A DNA stretch of 64,000 nucleotides from Dryomyza anilis. Its lineage: Eukaryota > Arthropoda > Insecta > Diptera > Dryomyzidae. Below the pieces are notes generated by a model. That model was given only the letters and a program-made list of their open reading frames with translations. It was not told the DNA's origin and searched no databases. This document shows, one piece after another, positions 24,050 to 36,379 of this stretch. Each line of letters starts with the position of its first letter. Position 1 is the first letter of the stretch. The stretch spans positions 1,674,001 through 1,738,000 of the forward strand of contig OX638134.1 in NCBI GenBank assembly GCA_951804985.1, read 5' to 3'. The position numbers and the translations under genes were made by a program.

Positions 24050-25500
24050 TGCTGTGCTTGGTCACACTATAGGATGGAATATTTTATGATGTAGTTGTCA
24101 GTGAGTATTTGAACAAATTCAAGTTGACAAAATAAAATTGAGCTAAGTGAAAAAAATACCTCTGTGAAGAGGCAAGAGCAATATGGCAGCATTTGGTTGA
24201 TAATTGCAATTTTTAAGTATAATGCAATAAAACAACAATATCTTTAATTAAAAACAATTTTTAGAAGACAATTTCAATTGTCAAAAGCATTAAACATATC
24301 TTGAAAAATGCTCTTGATTGTTTAGAGCAATATGGCTCAAAAACCATGTATTAAAATTTTGAAATATTGTCAATGGAACACATATTTTATATTAAATAAA
24401 ACATATTAAAGAACAGAAACCAATAGCAAATGAAAATATAGCAAATTGATTGCTCAGAGCAATATGGCTCAAAAAACGTGTATTAAAATTTTAAAATATT
24501 GTCAATGGAACATATTTTATATGTTTAAAGAGCAAAAACCAATAGCAAATATAAAATATTGCAAAAAATAACTAAAAAAAAAAGACTTCAAGAGCAAAAA
24601 AGGAATAAAAATGCTCTTCAAAATATGAAAATTTGTTAATTGTGCACACATTTAATATTAAGAAAAAGATAGTGAAGAGCAAAAAAATTAACCATCTATA
24701 ACACAAAAAGCATAAATTATAGATTAAAAAATGCTCTTGATTGCTTAGAGCAATATGGAGCTATTACTGTGTAGTAAAATATTGAAATATTGTCAATTGT
24801 ACACATATTTTATAATATCTACACCATATTTAACAACAAAAACTATTCTTAACATAAAATAACTAATAAAGTATGCAAGAGCAAAAAAAAGCATTGAAAA
24901 TGCTCATCAAAATTTGTAAATTTGTCAATTGTACACATATTATATATGCAGTAAAAGTTTTTAAAGAACATAAACTAACGTAGCATATAAAAATATAAAT
25001 AAAAGAGCAATACGAGCAAAAAAATTAAGAGCAAAAATTTAAATGAAGTATTCAAGAGCAATGCGAAATTTAAAATATATGTTTGGACTTCAAAATCACT
25101 TTTAGTTATCAAAAGAAAAAAATACAAAACATGACAATGTTTGCTCGGTTCAATTAAGTCGAAATGTAGTCACTATGTTATAAATATTAAAAATGTGTAA
25201 TTCTAAATAATAATAATTGTAAATAATAACAAAAAAAAAAAAAAAACAAAAAGCTATTCAAATTTTCAAGAGCACTAAATTGCTTATCTGAACATTAAAA
25301 AGTCTTCAAGAGCAAAAAATCATATAAACCCAAAATGCTTTCATTTGCACGGAGCAATAACTCTGCAGTCAAAATCTTAAATGTTTAATAATACTTATAA
25401 TTTATATAAAATTAATCATGTTTAAGAATAAAAAAAGTTCTAATAAAGACTGTCAGAGCAACAATCAATAGAATAAAAATGCTCTTAGTTCATTGCTGAA
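24050..25500. repeat. Decayed tandem array rich in GAGCAA
   Basis: AGAGCAATATGG (24166, 24326, 24455, 24748), ATGCTCTTGATTG (about 24308 and 24729), ATATTGTCAATGGAACA (about 24364 and 24487) and GTCAATTGTACACATAT (about 24793 and 24917) recur in the same order at spacings of about 120-160 bp. CAAGAGCAAAAA recurs through the stretch and its complement TGCTCTT appears among the units. Copies are well diverged, so this is an old array. Non-coding. Confidence 0.7.
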
Positions 25501-27456
25501 TATTAAACCAAATTAAAACTTCACACAAATTCTATTTTAATTAAACCTTATTTAAGTACAAACCCAACCAAAATGTGACATGAAAAAAAAAATTGTGAAA
25601 ATGTCATGCGAAAAATGTGGTCAACACGTTATGTTGCAGCAACATATGTTGCGTTTAACAGGGGCGCTTCCTTCCGGTACAGCAGCACGTTGCACGTTGC
25701 TCTGTCCAAGAGGGCCACTGCAAATGATATAAATTTTAATTGTCGATGATTAATTGCGTATGTCAGCCGTAGCTGACACAATGGCCAGAGAAGGTGTTAC
25801 AATTGTTTTGAGTTTTACGACTTTTTACCATTTTTTTTTTATTACCTTTTTGTATTATTTTTTAACTCATGTGTGACGCGTTATTCATAGTCTTAAAAAA
25901 ATATATATATTTTGCCACACATACATAAATCTTAACAGCATTTTAATAGCTCTATTTTTGTATAATTTTGTTCTTTAGCGCGTGTGTCGACCATATGTAA
26001 TTGACCAAAAAAACAAATGTAAAAAATTAGGTGGTAGTTTGCCAGACATTGAAATTCACCCAACGAAGTCGCAGCTATAAAAGTTGTTGTGTAATTTTGT
26101 GTTTTTTAGAATTGAGAATTTGTTTTAAAATTCACTGCGTTTTGTTGATTTTTTTTATTTTATTTTATTCAAAATTTTGGTGTCATTTTTCTAGAATTGA
26201 TGAGATCAAAAAATATTTTATCGCAATTTAATAGATTTTTTCGGTATTTTAATAGTTTCAAATGCTCACTGAACTGCGTATTAAACCCGCAGCATTACCC
26301 AGTGAATAGTAGTTTTTGGTCATTAGTATGCTGTGTGTGTCTGAAGCATAAAGTTTCAGTTATGATTATTACATGTATTTTGTGGGTTTTTGGTTATTTG
26401 TCTGCACCCTACAATATTCATTAATTGTTTTCTTGAATATTTTTAAATATATGTATATTTATGAAATTGTAATTTTTATAAAATCATTTTGACATGTTCC
26501 AATTTCACTTTGGTAGGAATTTACTCACATCACTGTTTCTACAAATAAATCGAATCGTGTTGAAACGATTGTACTTCTCACTAACTTTTGACTTGGTGAG
26601 AAGTCTATCAACTTTAAAAATGATTCATATTTGGTTGGTAAATACATTATTTTTTGAATTTTCATAAACTAAAGGCTTAAAAAGCTGATGCAGCAAACAC
26701 AGACGTGTGGGCAAGAGACAATTCACGTTCATATATACTAGAAAAGAACACTGTGTTGTTTGGGAGACAGTTGCAAGTGAATTGAATGCCATGGGAGGTG
26801 CAACTTACACTCGTTTGCATAAATGACGAGACTTTTACAATATGTAATTTGCAGCATTTTTGGTGAGCCGAAATAACTTCATAAATCGCGAATTGGAAAT
26901 AAGAAATGGGCCGCCAAATCCTTTAACCGACGCCTCTTAAAACGCAACATATTGAATACGAATTCAATTGCGTATTGTTTTATACATAATTTTTATAATA
27001 TTTGCTTTAAATATTTTGTAAATAACTGAAAAAACAGATGACAATTGACATACAAATTTCACAAGTTTCTTTTCGATTTTGGTGCAAGTTTCAAATCAGA
27101 CCGTTTTTAAACGATTACTTCGTACAGAAACAGTAAATATCAAAAACGAGCTACTGAAGTGGTTGAGTTTTTTACCCACCTTTGCACTAAATGTACCGTA
27201 ATAAATAAATCGGAAGAGAAAAGGAGGCAAATTCTATAGAAACCATAATACCAGCAGTAATAGAATGCATTTGGTATTCTGTAAAGATTTTGTTAATTTG
27301 TAATTTGTGTAACAAAAAGTCAAACTTTTATTTTAAAATTTGAAACTCAATTTTTAGCAATTGAATTCTTTTTATATTTTTGAACATTCACAGTGATACA
27401 AAAATTTCTCATAGTTAAACTTTTTCTGGGGAATTTATGTTCAGAATTGAAATTTA
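25501..27456. other. Gene-free stretch
   Basis: No gene seen. There is an ATGTTGCAGCAACAT palindrome (about 25633) and general AT-rich sequence. The open frames at 26031-26424 show no domain or conserved signal. Confidence 0.4.
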
Positions 27457-28510
27457 TCCTATTAATATAATAAATCCCTTTGCTGGTTTATTTCTTTGTT
27501 TGTTTGTTCCGCTTCTCCGTCTAAACGACTGATCCGATTTTCTTGACCCTACCACAGATACGGTAATGTCTGGAAAGAATGTAGGCTATATATGGGCGGA
27601 ATTGGACAAAGAGGCGTGACACATAAGATACAGCCTAAACTTTCAAAACGATATAACTTGGCACTACAGCAGCTACAAACATGAAACAAAAAACAATATT
27701 TAAAAGCAAAAACACTAAATCAAAAGCACACAACAAAATCACAAAACAAAAGCAAAAGCTAAAATACAAAAGCAATAATATAAAACTAAAAACAAATCAA
27801 AAACAAAAGCAAAAACATTTTTTTCGACATTGTTTTTGCCGAATTGCGTTCTTTTTGTCCTCCTAAAAGTTTTTTTTTAACAATTTTTTTTCGGAAATTT
27901 TCGAACATTGTTGTTTTTGTCGAATATTTTTTTCTTATTGCAAAAATATTGTTTTTGCGGGCTCAAGGTTGCGACCATTGCGTTCTTATTGTTGTCTAAA
28001 TTTTTTTTTTTAGGAAAATATTCGAACATTGTTCTTTTTGTCGAATCATTTTTTTGTAAAATGGTGATTTCGACCATTGCGTTCTTTTTGTCTTCCAAAT
28101 TTTTTTTTTTTTACATAATTTTTTTTCGAACATTTTCGAAGATTGTTGTTTTTGTCGAATTTTTTTTTTTTGTAAAATAGTGATTTCGACCATTGCGTTC
28201 TTTTTGTTAACCAACATTATTTTTAACAATTTTTTTCGAACTTCGTTTTTTTGTCGAATCATTTTTTTTTATTGTTGTAAAATGGTCATTTCGACCATTG
28301 CTTATTTTTGTTCCCAAAATGTTTTTTTTAACAAAATTTGTTTTTTTTCGAAAATTTTGGAACATTGTTGTTTTTTTCGAATAATTTTTTTGTAAAATGG
28401 TGATTTCGACCATTGCATTCTTTTTGTCATCCAAAATATTTATTCGAAAATTGTTGTTTTTTCGAATATTTTTTTTTTTTTGTAAAATGGTGATTTCGAC
28501 CATCAAAACA
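27457..28510 (+). mobile_element. Second Helitron-like element with its own minisatellite
   Basis: The 5' part follows the order of the element at 12250: TCCTATTAATATAATAAATC, a TTTGTTTGTTTGTTCCGC run, CGTCTAAACGACTGATCCGA, GGGCGGAATTGGACAAAGAG, GGCGTGACACATAAGATACA and ACTTTCAAAACGATATAAC. It then runs into AAAGCAAAAAC-type short repeats and a ~105-bp tandem array. I could not find the hairpin and CTAG end, so the right border is approximate. Read as a relative of the 12250 Helitron in which a different minisatellite expanded. Confidence 0.55.
27835..28510. repeat. Tandem repeat of about 105 bp
   Basis: Six to seven units contain GGTGATTTCGACCATTGCGT, TTCTTTTTGTC, a poly-T tract, TTTTCGAACATTTTCGAA and CATTGTTGTTTTTGTCGAA in that order. 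The GACCATTGC landmark falls at about 27975, 28073, 28190, 28292, 28407 and (truncated) 28497. Minus-strand frames here are by-products. Confidence 0.85.
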
Positions 28511-30924
28511 TTATCACATAGAGCCATATTCTTAGAGTCATACTTAGAGCCATATTCTGGCACAAATGAAAATCGGTTACAATAGTGCGCTTTCTCACAA
28601 TTGTCACAATTTCGTATTCTGTCAATTTTATTTTCTATGTATATAGACGTAAAAGTATGAATCAATTGTCATTTGTATCAATTTTTATTGATAACAATTG
28701 TCACTGCTCTCTAGAATAGGGATGTTAGCGTCGATTGAAAGAATTCATTGAGTTCATCACCTGTCTTCTTAATAGAAGTCAGAGTAGATTGAAATCGCCA
28801 ATACCATCTTCAATGTTATCGTGATGCAAGAGGATGGAAATTCATTTCACAGTCTATTTAATTTAAAAGAACTAAACTTTGACATCACTAATAACAAGGT
28901 CATCGATTTAATCGCCATATATTATCTGAGATTATCAACTAGTTTAAAATGAATTATATACGACTGGAACCAGTAGTATCCAATGTAGCGTATTTCATTT
29001 TATTCTTGTATTCATTCATTATGCCATAACAAACATGTCAAATTTTAAAGAGTTTTTTTAGTTCCAAAAAATGTTTCTGTATTTGTCAACAACATTTCTT
29101 CGCCATAACTTTTTATTAACGCTAATATGCAAATTAATGTCTCGGTTTATTTAGCCAATAAGGTGCTAACGCGTGTTAATAAATTCTAATAGTATTTTTC
29201 TTCTGTCAAAATTTATTCATATTTTTATTTGGCACCTAATTGAATTTTTCCAATGCTCTAATGTTTTTAACTTCAAATCCGCTTGAAAACACACCCACTC
29301 TTATGGTGGGTTTTCCCAGTTAATAAATTTCAAGATATGCAAATTATAGATATTAATCACACCAACACACATTGGGTTCTGCATTTTTATTAGAATTCAG
29401 AATTAACAGCTATGGCGCCATGTCTCATTAAAGAAGTAAAATTTATCAAATAATTTGCTTCCATTATTTTTGAAGATTTTTGAAATTCCCACCCCACTCT
29501 CGAGAATTACAAAAATCAACTCTTCAACCGGAAGTATATAAAATACATATGTTTTACACTGAAGTACTCTGCCGTAATTGATAAAGCAAAACTAAAAAAC
29601 ATGAAAGAACAAAAATTGCAACACGATTTTCTGTCAAAATATTTTTATAAACACATTTATATAATTAAAGAAATATTGATGAATGCTTTTTTGTTTTGCT
29701 GTTGCAAAAAAGCATCGAAAGTGCATTCTATACATCAAAATACTAAAAACCACTGAATTTCGTATATTGCCTATTATGTATTTCGAACACGTTTAGCGAA
29801 TGTCGTGACGGAATCAAGGCACGCAACGACGCGTCACGTATGCGCATAAGTCGACCGAAGATCGTTGATCATAATTCGTTTATTGATTAAAGAAAATTAT
29901 AAAGAAAACATTTTAAAAGTTATTTCTGGAATGGCAATTACGTCACAACGATTCCTGAACAGAAATAATGAAATGACGTGAATGACACATGGTCTGAAAA
30001 TGTCAAAACGTCATTGATTTAAAGATTTTCAAGTTAAAATAATAGGAGAATTTATTGTAGATTTTTAATCAAAACGTAAATAATTTTTATTTATTATTTA
30101 TTTATTTTTTGAATTTTTACTATAACGCATTATACGACTTGAGCCTTATTTCTTATGCAGACACGTCTCGGAAATTTTTGCGTGCTAAAAATTTATTTTT
30201 TGAATTTGTTTTTTTCACGATTGCCTTTTTTTGAAATTCTACTCATGTAAAAACGTGTTTTATATGTTTCAACACAATTCGAACGATTGACCGATAAGAT
30301 GCCGACGCCGCCTTGTGGTCTATGCAACAAAAAACCAAAAAAAAAAACAAAAAACGCCTAAGCAATGGCTCCCTTTTGATCGAGTCGGTTGACGGCTTAA
30401 TTTTGCATAAAACTCAAAAAACTGACCTTAAATGTTTAGCGATTTTATGTTCGACATGTGTCAAAATTGTTCGCGATACGAGGCTGTTTTATCGCAAATT
30501 TATGCTGAGCCAATGAGGCATGACTTTTTCGAGGGTATCTGCCAAAACTTAAGGGGACTGCTAAAAATATTAGGCATTATCTGACCAAAGTTCCGATTTT
30601 GTTTAGCAGGTAACAACATTTAAGGGCCTTGGAAACTAAGTCTTTAGATTTATTTATTTAACTATAACATTCTATGCATTAATAATAAAAAAGAATCCTT
30701 AATAAAAATATAAAACAAAAACCACAGAAATCCGTGACTCACGCACAGCGCACTTTATTGTCTACTGTCCATATCGGCCGATAATATAGCAGTAATAGTG
30801 ACCAGCGCCAGTAGCTAGCTAGTGCTCGGTGTGGGGCTCTTACGGATATTACAGAACCTTCTTTGCATGCTAAGTAGCCACTATTCGGACGTTTTCGGGT
30901 TTTGCGACTCCCCGGCATATTTCG
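28511..30924. other. Gene-free stretch upstream of the secreted-protein genes
   Basis: No gene seen. It is mostly AT-rich. GC content rises from about 30720 toward the promoter at 30925. There is a CTAGCTAGTG word at 30814 and an ATCGGCCGAT palindrome at 30773. Confidence 0.4.
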
Positions 30925-31010
30925 TATATAAATCTAACGACGTTGGCTGAACAGACATCACTTCTTTGGTGGAAACTTAAGCGCTAAGTTTAGCTCCAGT
31001 GTTTGGTCGT
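30925..31010 (+). promoter_or_regulatory. TATA box and conserved leader of gene A
   Basis: TATATAAAT at 30925-30933 is followed about 30 bases later by a plausible start region, CAGACATCACTTC. The 87 bases from the TATA box match the corresponding block of gene B (34915-35000) with only about seven differences. Sequence further upstream has drifted much more. The shared block includes GACATCACTTCTTTGGTGG and CTCCAGTGTTTGRTCG, so both genes should share core-promoter behaviour and transcription start. Confidence 0.8.
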
Positions 31011-31114
31011 TTGCAAATTTTCGTACAGAAACAAAACGTGTTCTCCACAAAGCACATTATAAAGGATACTTTTCAATCAATTAATAAATCAATCAATCAA
31101 TCAGTGACATAAAC

Positions 31115-32222
31115 ATGAAGTTCAGTGCAGCACTTGCTTTGATCGTGGTCGTGGGATTAGTGGCCAGCAGTTCGGCATCTCCTGCCAGAAAACGTAATGC
31201 ATAATAACTCCTAAAAGTTAAAACAACTTAATAACGGATCCCTCTTATTGTAGGCATGGTGTATCTTCAACAACAACCACAATGGTACAGCGCCCCTCAA
31301 CGCATGATGTATGTGCAGTATGTGCAGCCCTCTCGCACTCACGCCCGCTCCACTCAAGCGGCCGCTGCCCTCGTCTCCGGCGAATCTGTTGCCACCGGCA
31401 CCTACTTGAATGGTAAGTTGTCGTTGTCGCCAAAATCCCTCAGACAGCATTGTCCAGAGTGCGACAGATGTGTTTTCAATGTTTTAATTCAAAGATTGTG
31501 ATCATGCAGAGGCTGAAATCACCGCCGCAGGACCTGCTCTGGATGCCGAGTTGGATGAGGATGTCCTGGCTGCTGCCGGTGCTCATGGCGTGCAAGCTGT
31601 TGCCGAAGCCTACCCCGAGGTCGAGGTGCAACTCGAAGGCGAAACTGTCAATGATGATGCATCCGCTGTAGAACAGGAATACGATGGCAACAACTTTGAG
31701 GCTGAAGTCGAAATTGAAGCCCAAGCCCCCGTTGAAGCGCCCCTCGATGTTGCCGTCGAAGAGCCTGTTGCTGTTGCCGCCGATTTGCCCGCCCCTGCAC
31801 CAATTGCACCAGTAGCCACACCCGCCAGACGTTATCTGCCCGTCAACAAGAAGGTCTACGTCGAACTGGAACAATCTGACGAAGCTGAGGTCGAAGCTGA
31901 GCAGGAGGAGGAAGATGATGGTGCTGTTGCCGATGCTGAGGAAGATGAAGAAGAGGTCGAGGCTGCTCCAGTGAATCCGGTGCGCGTTCCAAATGCCCGT
32001 CGTCCCGTCAAGAAGGCTGCACAGAGTGGCGCCACCAAACCAAAGGCACCCCTGCCAGCTGGTAACTTCTTCCCCATCAACTTTGGCGGCACCAGCGGCG
32101 GCGCCATTGCCATCGCTAACTCCTTCAGCACCGGTGAGGGCGGTTCTGCCACCAGCCACGCCATTGCCTATGGCGCACCCGATGCCGCACGCACCCGCAC
32201 TCGTCCAAGCAAATTCCATTAA
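31115..32222 (+). CDS. Secreted acidic Ala/Val/Glu/Pro-rich protein, gene A (3 exons, 316 aa)
   Basis: Exons are 31115-31193, 31254-31412 and 31510-32222; donors GTAATG and GTAAGT, acceptors TTGTAG and ATGCAG. The frame is continuous through both joins. Residues 1-21 form a signal peptide (MKFSAALALIVVVGLVASSSA), followed by a basic RKR. Exon 2 adds a Gln/Tyr-rich stretch. The middle is low-complexity and acidic (VEVE, EAEVE, EEEDD runs) with a DLPAPAPIAPVATPARRY segment. Residues 261-301 carry a Gly/Ser-rich block containing GGAIAIANSFSTG and GGSATSHAIAYG. There are no cysteines. The family name is not known to me with certainty. An extracellular structural role (cuticle, eggshell or gut matrix) is inference. 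GC-rich codon use makes long antisense frames that are not genes. Confidence 0.9.
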
Positions 32223-32386
32223 GTTGGAAACGACTGATTTATAAATGTTTATATTAATATGTGCCACAACTCAACCCTCAACCAAACCATCTATCGTTCG
32301 ATCTTTTTTTGAAATTATATTTCGCAATTTTTGTCTTTACACTTTTTGTGGTTTAATTTTATAAATTGTGAGAACTAAAAAAAACC

Positions 32387-32392
32387 AATAAA
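32387..32392 (+). terminator. Polyadenylation signal of gene A
   Basis: AATAAA about 165 bases after the stop codon of gene A. Confidence 0.7.
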
Positions 32393-34914
32393 AAATATTA
32401 TCCTTTAAATTTGTCCAGTTTTTTAAATTCTTTTTTAACTAAACAAAAACTAGAAAACAGTTTCCTAATATTAAACAAAATTAAGTCATGAATATGACCT
32501 GATCATGTTGATCTTGTATAAAATGAAAAATTTCTATTAGGCAAGATCATTTCTTATTGTTATATTATATTTACGAAAAGGAAGAAATAATTTGCTGATT
32601 TTAAGAAACAAGTATACTTAATATAAGAAAAATGGAACTTGAAAATATTTCAAGTTAAATTTTCCTTTTTTTTTACTAAAAATATCTAGAAAACCAATTC
32701 TGATTTTTTTTAAAGATGCTTTATCTATATTCTAAAAGTAGCTGTTGATATATAATAATATTTCAAATCTTTTCTAATTTTTAATACAAATTATTTATCG
32801 TAGTGGTAGAAGTTAAACACACCATTTTTATGACTATTAAATACGTTTACTTTTTCATTTACTTTTTAAAACCACCCTTACCAGAATACGATAAGGCATC
32901 CCTACCAAAGGCCACTAGAAATGATCCTAATCTGGGCTGACTCATAGGGTAATCCTATTTTCAAATCCACGTAAGGCGACCTAATCCATGCTTTATAAAG
33001 AATCCTAATCTACTTAATAAAACCTGATCTGACACATACGAAAAATCTGATTGTAAATCGAATTATTAAAATATGATCTAGATGTTATTAAAAACTATTT
33101 ATAATAAAATTGGGTAACAAAATGTAAAATAAATGCAAATAAGTTTTTAAAATGTTGAAATATATTATTTATACTCAAAACGTGGACCATTTTGTCATTG
33201 CAAAAATAATTAAGACAACTTTCACAGAAAAAATTGATGAATTTATTCATATATATTATGAATTATTTCACCAACTAGCAGATTCATCATATTGATACCA
33301 CCGTTCATAAAATTACATATTAATGAATTAATGAATAATTTATTTCATTCATTTTTAGTTTAAAAAAAAGGAATATTTAATTATTCATTATATATATGAA
33401 GAAAATATTCAATACCATGAATTTGAATTGTCACATGATGTATTTGTTCATAATAATTTTTCAAAAAAAAAAAAAAATTAAAATAACTCGAAAAAAAGTT
33501 TGGTAAAAATTGTATTCAAAAAATAACAGTAAAGGATTAAAAAAAAATTATCCGAAAAAAAATCGGACAAAAATACTATTATATGTGAGGAAAGAGCCCA
33601 AAATTCTGAGTCTTAAAACCCTCACATTAAGATCATTTAACATATTCCTAAAATCTTTCTTTTTTTATTTTTGACATTTTTTGGACTCGACAATTACACT
33701 ATTTTCAGAAGTTTGTCCCTCTTCAAAAATACATAAAGTGCCAAACAATTTTACAGGATCGTATGTAGTGAACCTATTTTTCTTAGTGCAGAAATTCAAG
33801 AAAATATATAATAGTGCAAGTAAATCTATCAAATATGTTACATGTTGAAAACATTTAAGGAACATTTTACCCGACGTTTCGAATTAAAAATTTTAATAAC
33901 ACATGTCCGTATTTTTCCTATAGTTGTTTCCCTTGTTGTCGTTTCCCGAAAAGAATACCAATCCGTGTTTATGTAAAATCTTCCACTTGTACAATTGAAC
34001 AATATTTTGAAATAAATTTGGACAGGCAAAACATCGTAACTACATTTTTCTTCAAATACTTCTGTAAGTAATGGATATTTTTGAAAGTGGAGGAATGCTT
34101 TATAATTGCCAGCTCATTTAAAGGTTATTTTACCAATAGAATATTGAACTACTCGATTTTAAGACGTTTTTTTTCGTCTTCTATAAAATTTGATTATTGT
34201 TTGATTTTTGTTACGATTTCCCTTTAAGGTATCGATATTTTAAACTCGATTAAAATGCTCTTAGTTTTACTCGTCGATACCTTTTTTTTTTGAAGAATAA
34301 CTTGTACCATACAGACCAATATAAGAGATTAAAAATGCACAGAATTTAGTTTTTCAAATGAAAGGCTTTAAAATGTTGAGTGAAAATGTAGTTGTTTCAC
34401 TTTTTAAAGATATTTGTTCATTACAATGTAACTTGTTGAGGTGAAATATACCCAAATATACTCAAAATTGTATTTTGTTTGAACTCAGATTTTGAGAAGT
34501 ACCCAAAAAGCTAGGTCTAATTTAAAATATATTGTACCGTCGTGTAATTGTAGTTCGTATGTTAAATTAAATTTATTTTTAGTGAAAAACTAAACTTTAA
34601 AAAACTTTTGATTCCACCTACACTTTGCACTTGAAATTTTGCATTAACGAGCATTTCTTTATCCGCGCAAACCGCGAGAAAGGGGTCACAAATCGAACAG
34701 CAGTAATAACGTCAAAATTTGCATACGTTCACCTGACGTTCGGTAACTAACCAACAATTATAGATACAACCAACAGACAACCCAAGCTGCTTATGTGGCT
34801 CGCCGCGTATGGATATTAAGAACCTACGTACGCTGCATGTCAAGTAGTCTTTCCAACTTTTTTGGGTTTTTTTCGCATAAGCTCTGCTCTGCTATAACTT
34901 TTCGTATATAAATC
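32393..34914. other. Intergenic stretch between genes A and B
   Basis: No gene. At about 33225-33480 a partial copy of the CACAG-ended MITE begins CACAGAAAAAATTGATGAAT; its right end is lost in poly-A sequence. At 34226-34288 an AAGGTATCGA/TCGATACCTT inverted pair is visible. Confidence 0.5.
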
Positions 34915-35000
34915 TAACGACGATCGCCGAAAAGACATCACTTCTTTGGTGGAAACTTAAGCGACAAGTTTAGCTCCAGTGTTTGATCGTGTTCAATAAA
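34915..35000 (+). promoter_or_regulatory. TATA box and conserved leader of gene B
   Basis: TATATAAAT at 34915-34923 with the same downstream block as gene A, including CTTCTTTGGTGGAAACTTAA. The distance from TATA to ATG is 142 bases here against 190 in gene A; the difference lies after the conserved block. Confidence 0.8.
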
Positions 35001-35056
35001 TCATTTTTTTGTTTGTTTTTTGTTTGACTTAAAGGATATCCTTTCAAATAATAATC

Positions 35057-36223
35057 ATGAAGTTCAGTGCATCACTCGCTTTGATCGTGATCGTGGGATT
35101 GGTGGCCAGCAGCTCAGCTTTGCCAGCCAAGAAACGTACGTGAAATTACTAAAACTTAAGATCGACGAATTAAAAAAAACCGAAATACGAATTTTGTGAA
35201 ATTTCAAATTAATGTTTTTTTTTTGTGAAATCGTTTACAAAGGATTTCAACTTCAAAATTATAGAATTTAAATTTAAGAAAATTTTGAATTTTTTGGTCA
35301 CCGACGAACATTTTACAAATTATTTAAAATGTAACCGTTAACAATATATTATTCTATTATTCTAGGTACCACTTACCTTGCCAAACAACGCACTCACGCA
35401 CGCTCCACACACGCTGCCTTAGTTGCCGGTAAGTTGTCCAGGGGCTGAGTGTGGTACCCCGCCTTTCTCTTAGCCCATCGTATCCAGCAGATAGTTTGCA
35501 AAATTTTAATTCTTAGATTGTAATCACGCAGATTCTGAAATCGGTGCCGCTGACGAAGCTGTTGTCGCCGCCTTTGAAGGGGCCGTTGCCGAAGACAACC
35601 AAGTGCAACAGGTCGAAGTCGAAATTCCAGTCGAAGCTGATGTTGCCGTTGCCGCCGAGGAGACCGCCGTCGAGCAGGAGGTTGAAAACACCGATGCCAA
35701 GGTTCCCAGAGATTATAATTTCGATGCTGAGGCCGAGCTTGAGGTCGATGCCGCCCCTGTAGCTGAGGTTGAGGCTGAAGTTGCTGCCGTCGATGAAGTT
35801 GCTTTTGTCCCCGTCGCCGCTGAGCCAATCGATGTTGCTGCTGATTTACCCGCACCTGCCCCAATTGCGCCCGTCGCCACACCTGCCAGACGTTACCAGC
35901 CCGTGAGCAAGAAGACCAAGAAGGTTGCCGTTGCTGCCACCGCCACCGTCGAGAATGAGGCTGAGGCTCTGGCTGATGATGATGATGAGGAATACGATGC
36001 AGTGCCAGTGAGGAAATCCACCAAGGCCGCTGCCAAGCCCACAAAGGGTCCACTGCCCGCCGGCACCTTCTTCCCCATTGACTTCGGTGGCAACACCGGT
36101 GGTGCCATCGCTGTTGCCAACTCTTTCAGTATTGGTGACGGTGGTTCTGCCACCAGCCACGCCATTGCTTACGGATCTGAGCCAGCCGCTCAAGGTCGCA
36201 AGACGCACGGCAAGGTGCATTAA
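35057..36223 (+). CDS. Secreted acidic Ala/Val/Glu/Pro-rich protein, gene B (3 exons, 277 aa)
   Basis: Paralogue of gene A with identical intron phases. Exons are 35057-35135, 35366-35428 and 35532-36223; donors GTACGT and GTAAGT, acceptors TTCTAG and ACGCAG. The signal peptide is MKFSASLALIVIVGLVASSSA, then LPAKKR. Exon 2 is much shorter than in gene A (no Gln/Tyr-rich insert) but keeps THARST. The middle has VEVEIPVEADVAVAAEE, a DNYNF-like DYNFDAEAELEV segment, DLPAPAPIAPVATPARRY and an acidic DDDDEEYDAV run. Residues 222-262 carry the conserved GGAIAVANSFSIG and GGSATSHAIAYG block. No cysteines. Function is unknown to me; co-regulation with gene A is likely from the shared promoter block. 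Its intron 2 to 3' flank is the parent of the two pseudogenes downstream. Confidence 0.9.
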
Positions 36224-36373
36224 GGCGAGAAGATTGACTGTAGTTGATGATTAATATTGTTAACCAAATATCACGCCTACAACTTTTATATTCTATTAAA
36301 GTTGTTTTTTTTTTAATTAAACTCAATCAATATTTTTATTTTTGTAGCCAAATTGTGAAAATTTTAAAAAACT

Positions 36374-36379
36374 AATAAA
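36374..36379 (+). terminator. Polyadenylation signal of gene B
   Basis: AATAAA about 150 bases after the stop, with a second AATAAA nine bases later. Confidence 0.65.

Noticed and set aside
31476..32267. Long antisense frames opposite gene A (263 codons) and opposite gene B (35394-36053)
   Set aside because: They mirror GC-rich, Ala/Val/Glu codons of the real sense genes. The sense strand has signal peptide, splice sites, TATA box and paralogue conservation.
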